Notes: generated by a model from the sequence alone, not told the origin. A DNA stretch of 64,000 bases from Phycisphaerae bacterium (GCA_016795035.1 JAEUIT010000036.1:25826-89825), one strand, 5' to 3'; numbered from the stretch's first letter, positions 48,072 through 62,975 are shown. Numbers and translations: made by a program.

Positions 48072-49754
48072 ATGCCCCTCCACCACACCTACCTCGGGTA
48101 CGACCCGATCCGATTCGGCTCGCCGAACGAGGCGCCGAACGATCTCGTGTCGGGGGCGATGGAGCATCTCCTGGCGTACGGGCGGCCTCGTCGTTTCACG
48201 CCCGAAGAGCTGGCGAACGCGATACGGCTCGACATCAACCAGATCCAGGGGCTCGGGCCGAGCCTCGAGGCGCTCATCGCGCTCCTTGAGGCGCGGAAGC
48301 GCAAGCTCCTCGAGACCTATGAGCTCGACGCGGCGCGACGCGACGCGGAGTCGAGCGTCTCGCGCGAGGCGGGCGTGACCGCGCCGCCGCCCGCGCTTGC
48401 GAAGGACTTCGCGAAAGCGCTCCGCGACGAGAACATCCCCGCGCTCGAGAAGCTCTGGCGGCGAAGCGACGAGTCGAGCCCCTTCGCGAAGGGCCTCCTG
48501 CGGCTCATCGAGGCGATCGGCGTCCGCTACGAGATCGAGCGGATGGGCGCCGCGTACGAGTTCACCGGGAAGACGCCGCTCTCCGCGTTGCAGGCGATCG
48601 ACCTCAAGGAGGAGCTCGACGAGATCGAGCGGCTCCTGAAGCAGCTGCGCGAGGCGCTCAAGAACGCGCGGCCCGCGATCGTCGACCTCGAATCGCTCTC
48701 GCAGTTCGCCGACGCCGCTGACGTCGACAACCTCCGGCAGATGCAGCGGCAAGTGAACGAACTTCTGCGCCGCATGGCCGAGGAACAAGGCCTCGAAGAC
48801 ACCCCCGAAGGGCTGGCGATCACGCCGAAGGCGATGCGCCTCTACCAATCGCACCTTCTCGAGCGCATCTTCGGCGACCTGCAGGCGTCGCGCTCGGGGC
48901 GCCACGCGGGGCGCGTCGTCGGCGACGGCGCGGTCGAACTCCCCACGACGAAGCCGTACGAGTTCGGCGATTCGCTCGCGCATCTCGACATGACGCAGTC
49001 GATGATCAACGCGCTCGTGCGGCATCCGCCGCGCGAGGGCGAACGCGTGCGCATCGGCGCGGGCGACCTCGAGGTGCATCGCACGCGGAACACGCCGAAG
49101 TGCGCGACCGTCGTCATCATGGACATGTCGGGCTCGATGCGCTACGGCGGCCAATACGTCGCGTGCAAGCGCATGGCGCTCGCGCTCGACGGCCTCATCC
49201 GCCGCGAGTATCCGGGCGACCGGCTCGAGTTCGTCGAGATGTACTCGCTCGCGCGGCGCGTCGCCTCGCGCGACATCGCGACGCTCATGCCGAAGCCCGT
49301 CTCGATCTTCGATCCGGTCGTGCGGCTTCGCGCCGACATGAGCGATCCGACGATCACAGAGATGGATCTCCCTCTCCACTTCACGAACATCCAGCGGGCG
49401 CTCGCGATCGCGCGGCAGCTCCTCGCCGCCGCGGACACGCCGAACCGCCAGATCATCCTCCTGACCGACGGACTGCCCACCGCGCACTTCGAGGGCGAGC
49501 AGCTTCTCCTTCTCTACCCGCCGCATCCGCGCACCGAGGAGGCGTCGATGCGCGAGGCGATGGCCTGCAAGCGCGCGGGCATCACGCTCAACGTCTTTCT
49601 CCTGCCGAACTGGAACCAGTCGGAGGAGGACGTGAAGTTCGCGCACGCCCTCGCGGAGTCGACGGGCGGGCGCGTGCTCTTCACCGCGGGCGAGGCGCTC
49701 GACCGGTTCGTCGTGTGGGACTACGTCAGCCGGCGCCGCAGCGTCATCGGGTGA
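48072..49754 (+). CDS. von Willebrand factor A domain protein, partner of the AAA+ ATPase
   Basis: 560 residues. The N-terminal half is helical with a Glu/Leu-rich coiled region (about 170-260). The C-terminal VWA domain (about 340-550) has a MIDAS: VVIMDMSGSMRYGG (DxSxS) and LLTDG (Asp). This is the BchD-like role of a metal-dependent adaptor activated by the upstream ATPase. Its 3' end overlaps the convergent desaturase gene by 11 bases. Confidence 0.87.
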   Translation: MPLHHTYLGYDPIRFGSPNEAPNDLVSGAMEHLLAYGRPRRFTPEELANAIRLDINQIQGLGPSLEALIALLEARKRKLLETYELDAARRDAESSVSREAGVTAPPPALAKDFAKALRDENIPALEKLWRRSDESSPFAKGLLRLIEAIGVRYEIERMGAAYEFTGKTPLSALQAIDLKEELDEIERLLKQLREALKNARPAIVDLESLSQFADAADVDNLRQMQRQVNELLRRMAEEQGLEDTPEGLAITPKAMRLYQSHLLERIFGDLQASRSGRHAGRVVGDGAVELPTTKPYEFGDSLAHLDMTQSMINALVRHPPREGERVRIGAGDLEVHRTRNTPKCATVVIMDMSGSMRYGGQYVACKRMALALDGLIRREYPGDRLEFVEMYSLARRVASRDIATLMPKPVSIFDPVVRLRADMSDPTITEMDLPLHFTNIQRALAIARQLLAAADTPNRQIILLTDGLPTAHFEGEQLLLLYPPHPRTEEASMREAMACKRAGITLNVFLLPNWNQSEEDVKFAHALAESTGGRVLFTAGEALDRFVVWDYVSRRRSVIG

Positions 49755-50748
49755 CGACGCGCTTCGCCGCCATCCGCTCCGGCGTCGGGATCTTGATCTT
49801 CCGCGCGAGGCCGACGAGGCCCATCAGCCGGATGATGGCGTAGCTCAGGTCGAACTGCCACCAGAAGAGGCCGTGCCGCGCGGACGTCGGGAACGCGTGG
49901 TGGTTGTTGTGCCAGCCTTCGCCGAATCCGAGCACGCCGAAGACGACGTTATTCCGGCTCTCGTCGCCGGCCGCGAACGGGCGCCCGCCCCAGAGATGGC
50001 ACACCGAGTTGATGCTCCAGGTGATGTGGTGCACCACGAAGACGCGCACCAGGCCGCCCCAGAGGAACCCTAACAGCACGCCGGTCCACGACCACGTGAC
50101 GAGGCCAGCGATCGCCGCGGGAAGGAGGAGCCCGAGGATGACCCAGAGGACGAAGAGGTCGCTCGTGCGGCGAAGGCCCGGGTCGCGGCGCAGGTCGGCG
50201 CAGTACCGGGTGATGTCGCGGGCGCGGCGCAGGAAGAGCCATCCGAAGTGGGCGTGGATGAACCCGCGCACCACGCCGCCGAACGTCTCGCCGTGGCCGT
50301 GCGGCGAATGCGGATCGTGGTCGCCGTCGCTGTGCTGGTGATGCTTGCGGTGCGTGGCGACCCATTCGAGAAGCGGGCCTTCGACCGCCATCGAGCCCAT
50401 GATCGCGAGCGCATGCTGGATCGGGCGCGGCGTGTCGAACGAGCGATGCGTGAAAAGGCGGTGGTACCCGATCGTGATCCCGAGGCCGGTGGCGAAGACC
50501 ATGCCGACGAGGAGGACGAGGTACACCCAGTCAAACGCGACGCCCCAGAGGAGCGCGATGGCGACGATGAGGCCGGCGAACGGAATCGTGACGGCGAGGA
50601 AGTTGATGAGTCGGACGCGGAACGAGGCTAACGCTCGTGTGGAGGTGCCGGTGGCGTCCAATGCGCACGCGCTCTCGGCGAGCTGCGCATCGGCCGTCAC
50701 GGGCACTGGATCCGCGACTGCCGATACGGGGCTGTCGGTCGAATGCAT
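49744..50748 (-). CDS. Acyl-CoA/acyl-lipid delta-9-type fatty acid desaturase
   Basis: 334 residues, start MHSTDSPVS. Four hydrophobic segments and the three His boxes of membrane di-iron desaturases: HRLFTH (about 97), HRKHHQH (about 133) and HNNHHAFP (about 282). These are the pattern of stearoyl-CoA desaturases and bacterial DesC-like enzymes, which place a double bond in saturated acyl chains, often in response to cold. The 5' leader contains a 9-bp hairpin at 50866-50890. Confidence 0.93.
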   Translation of the reverse strand: MHSTDSPVSAVADPVPVTADAQLAESACALDATGTSTRALASFRVRLINFLAVTIPFAGLIVAIALLWGVAFDWVYLVLLVGMVFATGLGITIGYHRLFTHRSFDTPRPIQHALAIMGSMAVEGPLLEWVATHRKHHQHSDGDHDPHSPHGHGETFGGVVRGFIHAHFGWLFLRRARDITRYCADLRRDPGLRRTSDLFVLWVILGLLLPAAIAGLVTWSWTGVLLGFLWGGLVRVFVVHHITWSINSVCHLWGGRPFAAGDESRNNVVFGVLGFGEGWHNNHHAFPTSARHGLFWWQFDLSYAIIRLMGLVGLARKIKIPTPERMAAKRVVTR

Positions 50749-50865
50749 GTGATTACTGGAGCGTACGGGCGATTCGATCGAGCGACGGCGCACGCGCGAC
50801 AATCCGCGCGACGCGGCGCAAATTGACGCGAGCATTGCGTCGAAACGCACGGAGAGTTCCGCGAT

Positions 50866-50890
50866 CGCCGACGAAGAGTCCTCGTCGGCG
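50866..50890 (-). promoter_or_regulatory. Hairpin in the desaturase upstream region
   Basis: CGCCGACGA (50866-50874) and TCGTCGGCG (50882-50890) pair perfectly with a 7-base loop, 118 bp upstream of the desaturase ATG. A structured leader could matter for temperature-dependent control, but this is only a suggestion. No convincing desaturase promoter was found in the 390-bp divergent gap. Confidence 0.35.
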
Positions 50891-50988
50891 TAGGTGTTTC
50901 ACTCGGGTCATGCTGCGCGCGCTCGAGAGCGCGCCTCGCGCCGAACCCCCCTCGCGCCGAACCCCCTGTTTCGCGGCACTAGATGACC

Positions 50989-51016
50989 TTGTAAATGCAG
51001 CGATTTGGCCGATAAT
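50989..51016 (+). promoter_or_regulatory. Promoter of the glutamine synthetase gene
   Basis: TTGTAA (50989-50994), 16-base spacer, GATAAT (51011-51016), in the only AT-rich stretch of the gap. The transcript would start near 51023, giving a leader of about 115 bases. Confidence 0.55.
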
Positions 51017-51137
51017 TCCCCCTCGATCCGCGACCGCCTTCGGGCGTCGCAGTGCCCGTCCCGACGCCATTCAACCATCGCCCCGCGCCCCTTCGCCGGA
51101 CCCACGCATGATTCGCCGCACGTCACCCGAGACCTCC

Positions 51138-53270
<2,133 letters not shown>

Positions 53271-53295
53271 AGAGGTGGTCAGGGGCAGAAGACGG

Positions 53296-53422
53296 GGAGT
53301 CAGGATTCAGGATTCAGGAGTCAGTGGGAACGGCAATGAGTCACAGCACTTCGGGTGCTTGCACCCTGACTCCCGACTCCTCCCCTCTGACGCCTCTCTC
53401 CTGACTCCTCGCTCCCGACTCC
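53296..53422. repeat. Heptad arrays, facing G-rich and C-rich arms, after glnN
   Basis: G-rich units GGAGTCA, GGATTCA, GGATTCA, GGAGTCA (53296-53323) are followed by a short GCAC-TTCGG-GTGC hairpin and eight C-rich units such as TGACTCC, CGACTCC, TGACGCC (53367-53422). It lies between glnN and trigger factor and could fold into a long terminator-like hairpin. The G-rich arm matches the start of the 63-kb direct repeats. Confidence 0.88.
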
Positions 53423-53462
53423 TTCCGCCGACCCCGTCCCTCTAGTCTTCGCCGGAATTCTG

Positions 53463-53504
53463 TACACTCATCGCCCTTTCGCCCGCGCCGTCCTCGGCGC
53501 GGGC
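53463..53504 (+). promoter_or_regulatory. tig promoter -10 box and 5' stem-loop
   Basis: TACACT (53463-53468) is a good -10; no clear -35. Just after the predicted start, a perfect 10-bp stem GCCCGCGCCG/CGGCGCGGGC with loop TCCT (53481-53504) would sit at the very 5' end of the mRNA, about 33 bases before the ATG. Such 5' hairpins can protect an mRNA from decay or tune its expression. Confidence 0.55.
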
Positions 53505-53537
53505 TGTCACGATCCTTCTGCCATTCGTTAGACCAAC

Positions 53538-54941
53538 ATGACCACTGCGACCGAAGCGACCCCGAACACTGTCGTCGTCGAAGAGACCTCGCCGACGACG
53601 CGCCGCATCACCGTCACCATCCCGGCCGAGACGGTCGACGAGCGCATCGAGCTCAGCTTCGGCACGCTCCAGGCGGAGTCGGCGCTGCCGGGCTTCCGTA
53701 AGGGCAAGGCGCCGCGGCACCTTCTCGAGAAGCGATTTGGCGGCGCGATCCTCAAGGAGACGCGCACCCAACTCGTCGCCGACTCGTACTCGAAGGCGAT
53801 CGAGGAGAAGTCGATCCGCCCGGTCTCGGATCCCGAACTCGCGCCGGAGTCGCGTGACGCGGAACTCGTTCGCGGCAAGCCGTTCCACTTCGTCGTCGAC
53901 GTCGAGGTCCTTCCCGCCTTCGACATCCCGGCCTACGAAGGGCTCGAGATCAAGCGCCCGATCATCGATGTCGCCAACGAGCACATCGACGACGAGATCC
54001 TCCGCCAGCGCTACCGCTGGGGCACCCCGAACCGCATCGACGGACCGTTCGAGAACCTCGACCGCATGATCGGCCACGCCGAGGTCACGATCGACGGCGC
54101 GAACGACGTCTTCTTCAAGACTGACGACGCGATCGCCGTCGTTCCCGCGAAGGAAGACGAAGGCAAGGGCCAATTCCTCGGCCTCATCATCGACGACCTC
54201 GAGAAGGCGCTCCTCGGCAAGAAGGTCGGCGACACCGTCACCTTCACGACGACCGGCCCCGAGCAGCACGAGCGCGAGGAAGTTCGCGGCAAGAAGCTCA
54301 CGATCACCTACGCGCCGCGGGCCGCCGAACGCGTCGCCCCCACTGACATCCCGGGCCTCGTCGATCGCTTCGGCCTCGGCAGCGAAGAGATCCTTCGCGA
54401 GCAGATCAAGTTCGCCCTCGAGCAGCGCCGCGACGCCGAGCAGGCCGCCGCGCAGCGCGAGCAGGTCTTCGAGTGGCTCCTCGAGAAGGTCGACTTCCCC
54501 CTTCCCGCGAAGCTCTCGGCGGCGCAGCTCGCCCGCACGCTCGCCCGTCAGCGCGTCGAGATGCTCCACCGCGGCGTCGAAGCCGACGTCGTCGAGCGTC
54601 GTCTCGCCGAACTCCGCGCCTCGAGCGAGTCGCAGGTTCGCAATCGCCTCCGCCTCTTCTTCATCCTCGCCCGCATCGCCGAAGAGCTCGGCGTCAACGT
54701 GACGGAGCAGGAAGTGAACGGTCGCGTGCACCAGATCGCGCAGAGCCAGGGCATGCGACCGGACCAGGTCCGCAAGCAGCTTCAGGACACCGGCGGCCTC
54801 GCCGACCTCGCGACGCAGATCCGCGAGCACAAGACCGCCGACCGCATCGTCCAGAAGGCGAAGGTCAGCGACGTTCCGGCCGACGAGTGGAACAAGGAAG
54901 TCGAAGCTCGCGCGAAGGCCACGCGCGACGGCAAGAAGTGA
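53538..54941 (+). CDS. tig: Trigger factor
   Basis: 467-residue ribosome-bound chaperone that shelters nascent chains. The N-terminal ribosome-binding domain has the signature GFRKGKAPRHLLEKRFG (about 50-66, the GFRxGKxP loop). The middle FKBP-like PPIase domain (about 165-260) shows VGDTVTFTTTGP but little of the classical FKBP active site. The C-terminal helical domain contains the long coiled arms. The start follows GTTAGACCAAC with no strong Shine-Dalgarno. It is the first gene of the group tig-SHOCT-clpX. Confidence 0.94.
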   Translation: MTTATEATPNTVVVEETSPTTRRITVTIPAETVDERIELSFGTLQAESALPGFRKGKAPRHLLEKRFGGAILKETRTQLVADSYSKAIEEKSIRPVSDPELAPESRDAELVRGKPFHFVVDVEVLPAFDIPAYEGLEIKRPIIDVANEHIDDEILRQRYRWGTPNRIDGPFENLDRMIGHAEVTIDGANDVFFKTDDAIAVVPAKEDEGKGQFLGLIIDDLEKALLGKKVGDTVTFTTTGPEQHEREEVRGKKLTITYAPRAAERVAPTDIPGLVDRFGLGSEEILREQIKFALEQRRDAEQAAAQREQVFEWLLEKVDFPLPAKLSAAQLARTLARQRVEMLHRGVEADVVERRLAELRASSESQVRNRLRLFFILARIAEELGVNVTEQEVNGRVHQIAQSQGMRPDQVRKQLQDTGGLADLATQIREHKTADRIVQKAKVSDVPADEWNKEVEARAKATRDGKK

Positions 54942-54963
54942 CGCACGCCTTCCGCGAGCACCG

Positions 54964-55389
54964 ATGACGACCGCGATCGTCACGAACCTTTCGATCCCCG
55001 CCGTCACGCCAATCGTGGCGGCGGGGATCGTCGTTCCCAAGACGCACGCATTCGTCGTCGGAAGCGGACCGATCGGCGGCGCGAGCGCGTCGCAACTCTT
55101 CTCGACGCTCGCCCCCCTGCTCGGGCTCCTCGTCGTCGTCGTCCTCCTCGGCGCCATCGTGATCTATTGGGTGCGCCGTTACATGCGCGGCGAACCGACG
55201 AAGGCCGACGGCTTCTCGCTCGAGGAACTTCGCCAAATGCATCGTCGCGGCGAGATGAATGACGAAGAGTTCGCCCGCGCCAAGAGCGCGATCCTCGGTC
55301 GCGCCCGCGACGCGAATCGGACCGAGCGCGAGACTGGCGGCTGGGAAGAGTCCGGCCGACGCGGCGATTCGCCGCCATCGGGGAATTGA
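54964..55389 (+). CDS. Single-helix membrane protein with SHOCT domain
   Basis: 141 residues. A hydrophobic N-terminus, one strong transmembrane helix ([19 protein letters not shown], about 53-71) and a C-terminal SHOCT-like helical hairpin ([20 protein letters not shown], about 84-103). SHOCT motifs are short oligomerisation or interaction modules of unknown specific role. It lies 22 bp after tig, where many bacteria carry clpP. Confidence 0.75.
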   Translation: MTTAIVTNLSIPAVTPIVAAGIVVPKTHAFVVGSGPIGGASASQLFSTLAPLLGLLVVVVLLGAIVIYWVRRYMRGEPTKADGFSLEELRQMHRRGEMNDEEFARAKSAILGRARDANRTERETGGWEESGRRGDSPPSGN

Positions 55390-55514
55390 CGAGGCCGCCA
55401 CGCCCGCATTGGCCCGTCGTACGGTCCGGCACCCCCGTCGGGAGGCGCGGGGTCTTCGTCGCGATTGCCCCGACTTCGTCTCTAGTGCTCGCAGGCTCCG
55501 CCCGATAGAACCCA

Positions 55515-55532
55515 TACGGACCGTTGTCCGTA
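55515..55532. promoter_or_regulatory. Perfect 7-bp inverted repeat upstream of clpX
   Basis: TACGGAC-CGTT-GTCCGTA in the 262-bp gap between the SHOCT gene and clpX. It could be an operator or a small transcript hairpin ending the SHOCT message. A TACGCT box at 55623-55628, 24 bases before the clpX ATG, may be the clpX -10. Confidence 0.4.
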
Positions 55533-55651
55533 CGTCGCGCCCTTCCTTGGCGGGCACCTCCTACCTCGGAAAGATTCGCGGATCTCGCGCGGGCACTGCG
55601 CCCATTCGTGGGGGTCGCGCCGTACGCTCTCGGCTCTCGTCTTTTCCTGCC

Positions 55652-57105
<1,454 letters not shown>

Positions 57106-57109
<4 letters not shown>

Positions 57110-57624
57110 GTCTGGCGGCGGAAGAGTCGGTCGCGCGACGGCAACGCTATGAGCGTGCCCGTGCGGATGTGGAGGCGGCGGTGCGCTCGGTGCCCGTCTC
57201 CGATCGCACCGCGCGCATGCGTGCGGTCGTCGACGCGCTCTGGACCCACCTCTCCCCGGTCGGACTCTCGTGGATCGGCTTCTACCTCCCCGCCAAGGCG
57301 GCGGACGGATCGGTCGAACTCGTCCTCGGGCCCTCCCGCAACAAGCCCGCCTGCTCGCCCATCGGACTCCACGGCATCTGTGGCCAAGCGTTCCGCGAAC
57401 GCGCCACCAAGGTGATCCCCGACATCCGCGTCCTCGGACCGGACTACATCGCCTGCGATCCCAAGGACCTGTCCGAGGCGGTGATCCCGCTCCTTGACCG
57501 GTCGGGACTGGAGCCGGTCGCGATCGGGGTCTTGGACGCCGACAGTTACGACCTCGGCTGGTTCACCGACGACGATGCCCGGTCCATGACCGAGGTCTTG
57601 GCCGCCGGCGGTCTTCCGGTCTGA
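57106..57624 (+). CDS. msrC: GAF-domain free methionine-(R)-sulfoxide reductase-like protein
   Basis: 172 residues from a GTG coupled to clpX. The GAF fold carries the three cysteines characteristic of fRMsr: Cys in PACSPIG, Cys in GICGQAF, and Cys in YIACDP, plus the [10 protein letters not shown] and IGVLDADS segments of this family. It should reduce free methionine-(R)-sulfoxide with thioredoxin, protecting the amino-acid pool. Joint translation with ClpX suggests a link to protein-quality or oxidative stress. Confidence 0.82.
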
Positions 57625-57665
57625 CCGACCCCGGAGATTCTGGGGCGAGAACTTGGCGCAACCGC

Positions 57666-57694
57666 TTGTGAGAATCTGGGTTCCGCTGTACCTT
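57666..57694 (+). promoter_or_regulatory. Promoter of rpmB
   Basis: TTGTGA (57666-57671), 17-base spacer, TACCTT (57689-57694). Transcription would start near 57701, giving a leader of about 63 bases before the rpmB ATG. Confidence 0.6.
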
Positions 57695-57705
57695 GTTGGG
57701 CTTCC

Positions 57706-57751
57706 TCCGGCGGCGGAGGAGTTCGACGCTCTCATTCCCCATTTACTGGGG
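57706..57751 (+). promoter_or_regulatory. Two-hairpin leader of rpmB
   Basis: CCTCC-GGCGGC-GGAGG near 57706-57721 and CCCC-ATTTACT-GGGG at 57737-57751 lie between the promoter and the Shine-Dalgarno-like AGGA before the ATG. They are a possible autoregulatory leader for the ribosomal protein, as known for other ribosomal proteins; not proven. Confidence 0.4.
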
Positions 57752-57763
57752 TCAGGATTCGCC

Positions 57764-58042
57764 ATGCCTCGCGTGTGCCACTTCTCCGGTGCCAAGACCC
57801 GTCGCGGAAACGTTTGCAAGTATCGCGGTAAGGCGAAGTACTTGGGCGGCGTCGGCGTCAAGACGACCTCGATCAAGCCGCGTCGCTTCAAGCCGAATCT
57901 CCAGGACGTCACCACGGTCGTCGACGGCACGCCGATCCGCGTGAAGGCGAGCACCCGCGCGATCCGCGAAGGCCTCGTCGTCAAGCCGATCAAGCGCAAG
58001 TACGCGTACACCCGTCGCAAGAAGGCCGGCGAAGCGGTCTGA
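57764..58042 (+). CDS. rpmB: 50S ribosomal protein bL28
   Basis: 92 residues. The start MPRVCHFSGAKTRRGN follows AGGATTCGCC, a fair ribosome site, and matches the family N-terminus, so longer readings are rejected. The two cysteines (VCHFSG, NVCKYRG) are at positions of the usual bL28 Cys pairs but only one pair-half each, so zinc binding is uncertain. KYLGGVGVK and the basic body fit the family. It has its own promoter and terminator, so it is monocistronic. Confidence 0.94.
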   Translation: MPRVCHFSGAKTRRGNVCKYRGKAKYLGGVGVKTTSIKPRRFKPNLQDVTTVVDGTPIRVKASTRAIREGLVVKPIKRKYAYTRRKKAGEAV

Positions 58043-58085
58043 CGGCGCGACGCGACCCATCGGTCGCCATCCGAATCAAACGCAC

Positions 58086-58117
58086 GCACCCTCGGAGTGA
58101 TCCGGGGGTGCTTGTGT
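58086..58117 (+). terminator. Rho-independent terminator of rpmB
   Basis: GCACCC (58086-58091) pairs with GGGTGC (58106-58111); an inner CGGA-GTGA-TCCG stem ends in a GNRA-type tetraloop. TTGTGT follows. It starts 44 bases after the rpmB stop. Confidence 0.75.
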
Positions 58118-58185
58118 CATGCGCGTGCGGACCTATGCAATGATGCACTCGTCGTTGCAGCGCGGATCGAGCGCGTGTGTCGATG

Positions 58186-58311
58186 TCAATAGGTGAGCAG
58201 CTTTTCTTTCCGGAATTCGACGGCCAACGGTTGACCCTCAACCCACGCGACGTAGGCTTGCGTCGTTCGAGGCCTCTTCCGGGGTTCGCTGCGCCACAGA
58301 GCGCCGAACAT
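58186..58311 (-). CDS. Possible 41-residue protein, uncertain
   Basis: A short reading frame, MFGALWRSEP...KEKLLTY, preceded by GGGAAG at suitable spacing. Codon use is less GC3-biased than in neighbouring genes. It could be a small protein, the tail of a lost gene or chance. The surrounding gap (58.1-58.8 kb) is less GC-rich than the rest and holds a short direct repeat, which suggests foreign or decayed DNA. Confidence 0.25.
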   Translation of the reverse strand: MFGALWRSEPRKRPRTTQAYVAWVEGQPLAVEFRKEKLLTY

Positions 58312-58411
58312 TGACTTCCCTTTCAGGCTCGAACGCCCCGCCCCGTGGTTGCGCCAGCGTGCGCGACACCGCACCGGGCGGCACATCCCGGTTTGCGCTA
58401 CAAGTTTGGGT

Positions 58412-58459
58412 GCTGGAATCGGTTTGATGCAGGCTTGAATGCTGGGATCGGTCTGAGGC
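58412..58459. repeat. Two-copy 20-bp direct repeat
   Basis: TGCTGGAATCGGTTTGATGC (58412-58431) and TGCTGGGATCGGTCTGAGGC (58440-58459) differ at three or four places and have a 28-base period. Its origin is unknown. Confidence 0.6.
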
Positions 58460-58600
58460 TCGCAGGGTCGTTTTGCCCGCCTCGGACAGGAGAAGTGACG
58501 GCAGACGTGAAGTGACCGAGTGACGCCGGAGTCCCGCAACGGAATGCTGGGAGCTCCACGCGACGCTCGGGGCGAAAGGGAAGTTCTCGTAACGACAATG

Positions 58601-58723
58601 ACAGACGGTGCCGTATCGCGGCGTGCTTCAGGGATCTGAGGCGCGCAGCGTGTGTGTGCTGGCTGTCACCGGGGGACGCAAAGATGCTCGTCGGGCTCTC
58701 GGCGGGTGCATCTCGGTGTCTGT
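58601..58723 (+). other. Possible structured RNA upstream of dnaG
   Basis: ACAGAC (58601-58606) and GTCTGT (58718-58723) could close a domain of about 120 bases that contains an inner GATGC/GCATC stem (58683-58712) and the word GGGACGCAAAG. It ends about 100 bases before the dnaG ATG. It may be only a chance fold; see rejected items for the riboswitch comparison. Confidence 0.2.
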
Positions 58724-58826
58724 TTCTCCGCCCTTCACGCCACCTGCGTCGACCGCCAACCCACAACCGCCCTGCCCCCCGTCCGCTCGCCGCTTCTGAC
58801 ATCAACCCTCGCCTCTCTCCTCCTCG

Positions 58827-60977
58827 ATGGCCGCCACACTCGCCAACTCTGACCGTGATCGCGTACTCCACGCGACCGATCTCGTGGCGCTCGTGGGCGA
58901 GCACGTCGCGCTCAAGCCGAAGGGTCGCGAGCACGTCGGCCTCTGTCCCTTCCATGACGACCGCTCGCCGTCGCTTGCGATCGTGACCCATAAGGGCGAC
59001 GCGTTCTACAAGTGCTTCGCGTGCGGGGCGGCCGGCAACGCGATCGACTTCGTGATGAACTTCCACAAGATGCCGTTCGGCGACGCGCTGCGCTATCTCG
59101 CGACCCGCGCCGGCATCGAGCTCACGAACTCCTTCCGCCGCGCCGACGACGCCCCGGGCCAGGGCAAGGAAGACATCCGCCGGGCGAACGCGCTCGCCCT
59201 CAAGTACTACCGGAGGATGCTGAGCGACGAGACCGGCGGCGCCGAGGCCCGTGCGGTGATCGAGCGTCGCGGCATCGAGCCGGCGATGGTCGAGGCCTTC
59301 CAGCTCGGCTATGCCCCCGACCAGCGGGATGCGATGCAGTCGGCGATCCGCCGCTACGTGAGCCACGCGGAAGCGACCGGGCGGCGCGAGGGCGGCCAGA
59401 CCGTCGACGCCATGCTCACCGCGTTCATCGCCGCCGGCATCATCCGCGAAGGGCGAAGCGGCCGCGTCGACCTCCTCAAGCACCGGATCGTCTTCCCGAT
59501 CTTCGACGAGCTCGGACGCCCGATCGCTTTCGGCGGCCGGAAGATCCGCGACGAGGACGAGCCCAAGTACCTCAACAGCCCCGAGAGTCCGGTCTTCCAC
59601 AAGAGCCGTTCGCTCTACGGCATCCATCTCGCGAAGCAGGCGATCATCAAGACGCGCGTCGCGATCGTGACCGAGGGCTACACCGACGTCATCGCTTGCC
59701 ACGCCGCGGGCTTCACGAACGTCGTTGCGACGCTCGGCACCGCCCTCACCGTCGAGCACGCGCGACTCCTGCGACGCCTCTGTGACCGCGTGATCCTTCT
59801 CTTTGACGGCGACGCCGCCGGCATGCGGGCCGCCGATCGCGGCGTCGAAGTCTTCTTCAACGAGCCGATCGACGTCTCCGTCTGCACGTTGCCCGACGAC
59901 CTCGATCCCGACGAACTTCTCCGCGAACCGGACGGCGCCGAGCGTTTCCGTGCGGCACTCGAAGGGTCGGTCGACGCGCTCGCCTATCTCGTCGAACGGT
60001 TCCGCCGCGACTACGGCGCGCGAACCGGACTCTCCGGGCGCCAGCAGTCGCTCGAGGCGCTCCTGCGTCGGCTCGCCGAGCTCGGCTTCGGTCGCCTGAG
60101 CGGCGTGCGCAAGCAGTTCGTCCTCGCCTCGCTGGCACAGCTCACGGGCGTGTCGGAGCGCGAGATCGAGAAGGCCGTCCCGCAAGGGATCGCGCCGCGC
60201 CAGGCCGCCCGCTCCGACGCCGCGGATGAGGCCGCGGATGGGGCCCCGTCGTCGGCGCTTCCTGACGCGAGCGCGTCGAGCACCGACTCCCTCGCGAGCT
60301 CGAGTCCGGTGTCCCGCGCTCGCCGCGAGGCGGAACGCACGCTCCTACTCCTCCTCCTCGGCACCCCGTCCTTGGCGACCGCGTCGATCGAGGTCGAGTG
60401 CGAGGGAGAGCGGGCAATTGCCCCGGTGACCGAGGTGCTTGAGCCGGGACGCTTCTCGATCCCCGAGTACCAATCCCTCTATCGGACCTGGCTCTCGATT
60501 GCCGAAGGCGGCGCGACGCCGACCTTCTCGACTCTTCTCGCCGAGCTTGCCGATCCAGCGGAGAAGCGCCTAGCATCGGACCTATTCCTCGAGGCGGAAC
60601 GTCGCCGCGGCAGTGCGACCCCGAGACCCTCGGGCGGGGGCGACGCAGAACCCCTTGAGCACCTTCGCAACGCGTTCGCCGACGTCGAGCGACTCGATCG
60701 CCGGGATCGCTTCCGTCGCGATGGAAGCGCGGGGCACGCCGCCGGCACCGCAGACTCCTTCGACGCGCTCGACGCAACGATCCGTCCCACCGACGAGCTC
60801 ATCGACAACGAGTCGTCCACGCTCGCCGTGACCGGCTCCGCCAGTTCGCTTTCTGCCGCGGCCGCCGCGGAACGCCGTCTCGCCGAGATCCGCGCACGCG
60901 GAAACGACGTGACGGCACACCCCCGTTTCTCCGTGCGACGCCCCGCGTCGCCAACTCGTCCGCCCAGTCCGTTGTAA
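58827..60977 (+). CDS. dnaG: DNA primase
   Basis: 716 residues. Makes RNA primers at the replication fork. The CHC2 zinc domain ([10 protein letters not shown]...[13 protein letters not shown], about 41-70) is followed by the primase N-terminal domain ([27 protein letters not shown]) and a TOPRIM domain ([15 protein letters not shown] about 281, [16 protein letters not shown] about 325). The C-terminal part, after about 440, is low-complexity Ala/Ser/Arg-rich and then helical, the region that would contact the helicase; it is poorly conserved and longer than usual. Next to rpoD, as in the macromolecular synthesis operon of many bacteria, but without rpsU. Confidence 0.95.
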   Translation: MAATLANSDRDRVLHATDLVALVGEHVALKPKGREHVGLCPFHDDRSPSLAIVTHKGDAFYKCFACGAAGNAIDFVMNFHKMPFGDALRYLATRAGIELTNSFRRADDAPGQGKEDIRRANALALKYYRRMLSDETGGAEARAVIERRGIEPAMVEAFQLGYAPDQRDAMQSAIRRYVSHAEATGRREGGQTVDAMLTAFIAAGIIREGRSGRVDLLKHRIVFPIFDELGRPIAFGGRKIRDEDEPKYLNSPESPVFHKSRSLYGIHLAKQAIIKTRVAIVTEGYTDVIACHAAGFTNVVATLGTALTVEHARLLRRLCDRVILLFDGDAAGMRAADRGVEVFFNEPIDVSVCTLPDDLDPDELLREPDGAERFRAALEGSVDALAYLVERFRRDYGARTGLSGRQQSLEALLRRLAELGFGRLSGVRKQFVLASLAQLTGVSEREIEKAVPQGIAPRQAARSDAADEAADGAPSSALPDASASSTDSLASSSPVSRARREAERTLLLLLLGTPSLATASIEVECEGERAIAPVTEVLEPGRFSIPEYQSLYRTWLSIAEGGATPTFSTLLAELADPAEKRLASDLFLEAERRRGSATPRPSGGGDAEPLEHLRNAFADVERLDRRDRFRRDGSAGHAAGTADSFDALDATIRPTDELIDNESSTLAVTGSASSLSAAAAAERRLAEIRARGNDVTAHPRFSVRRPASPTRPPSPL

Positions 60978-61074
60978 CCAGTCCGTACTCTCGTTCGCTT
61001 CTCATCGTTCGCACCGAAACCTCCTCCACCAGTGGCCCTACCAGCCGTTGGTCTCCTCCTTCGGGGCTCTCATC

Positions 61075-62928
<1,854 letters not shown>

Positions 62929-62975
62929 TGGCGGTGGTCCCCTGATGGGGGCCTGCAACGCTGAGTGAGTTCACG

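Noticed and set aside
54964..55389. ClpP in the slot between tig and clpX
   Set aside because: The protein has a transmembrane helix and a SHOCT hairpin and lacks the Ser-His-Asp motifs of ClpP.
58670..58685. GGGACGCAAAG resembles a core word of the GEMM-I cyclic-di-GMP riboswitch
   Set aside because: The other conserved parts (CACGCACAGGGCAAACC and the CCUCCGGCC / GGUAGC blocks) are missing, so only one 11-base word matches. I kept it only as part of a low-confidence structured region.
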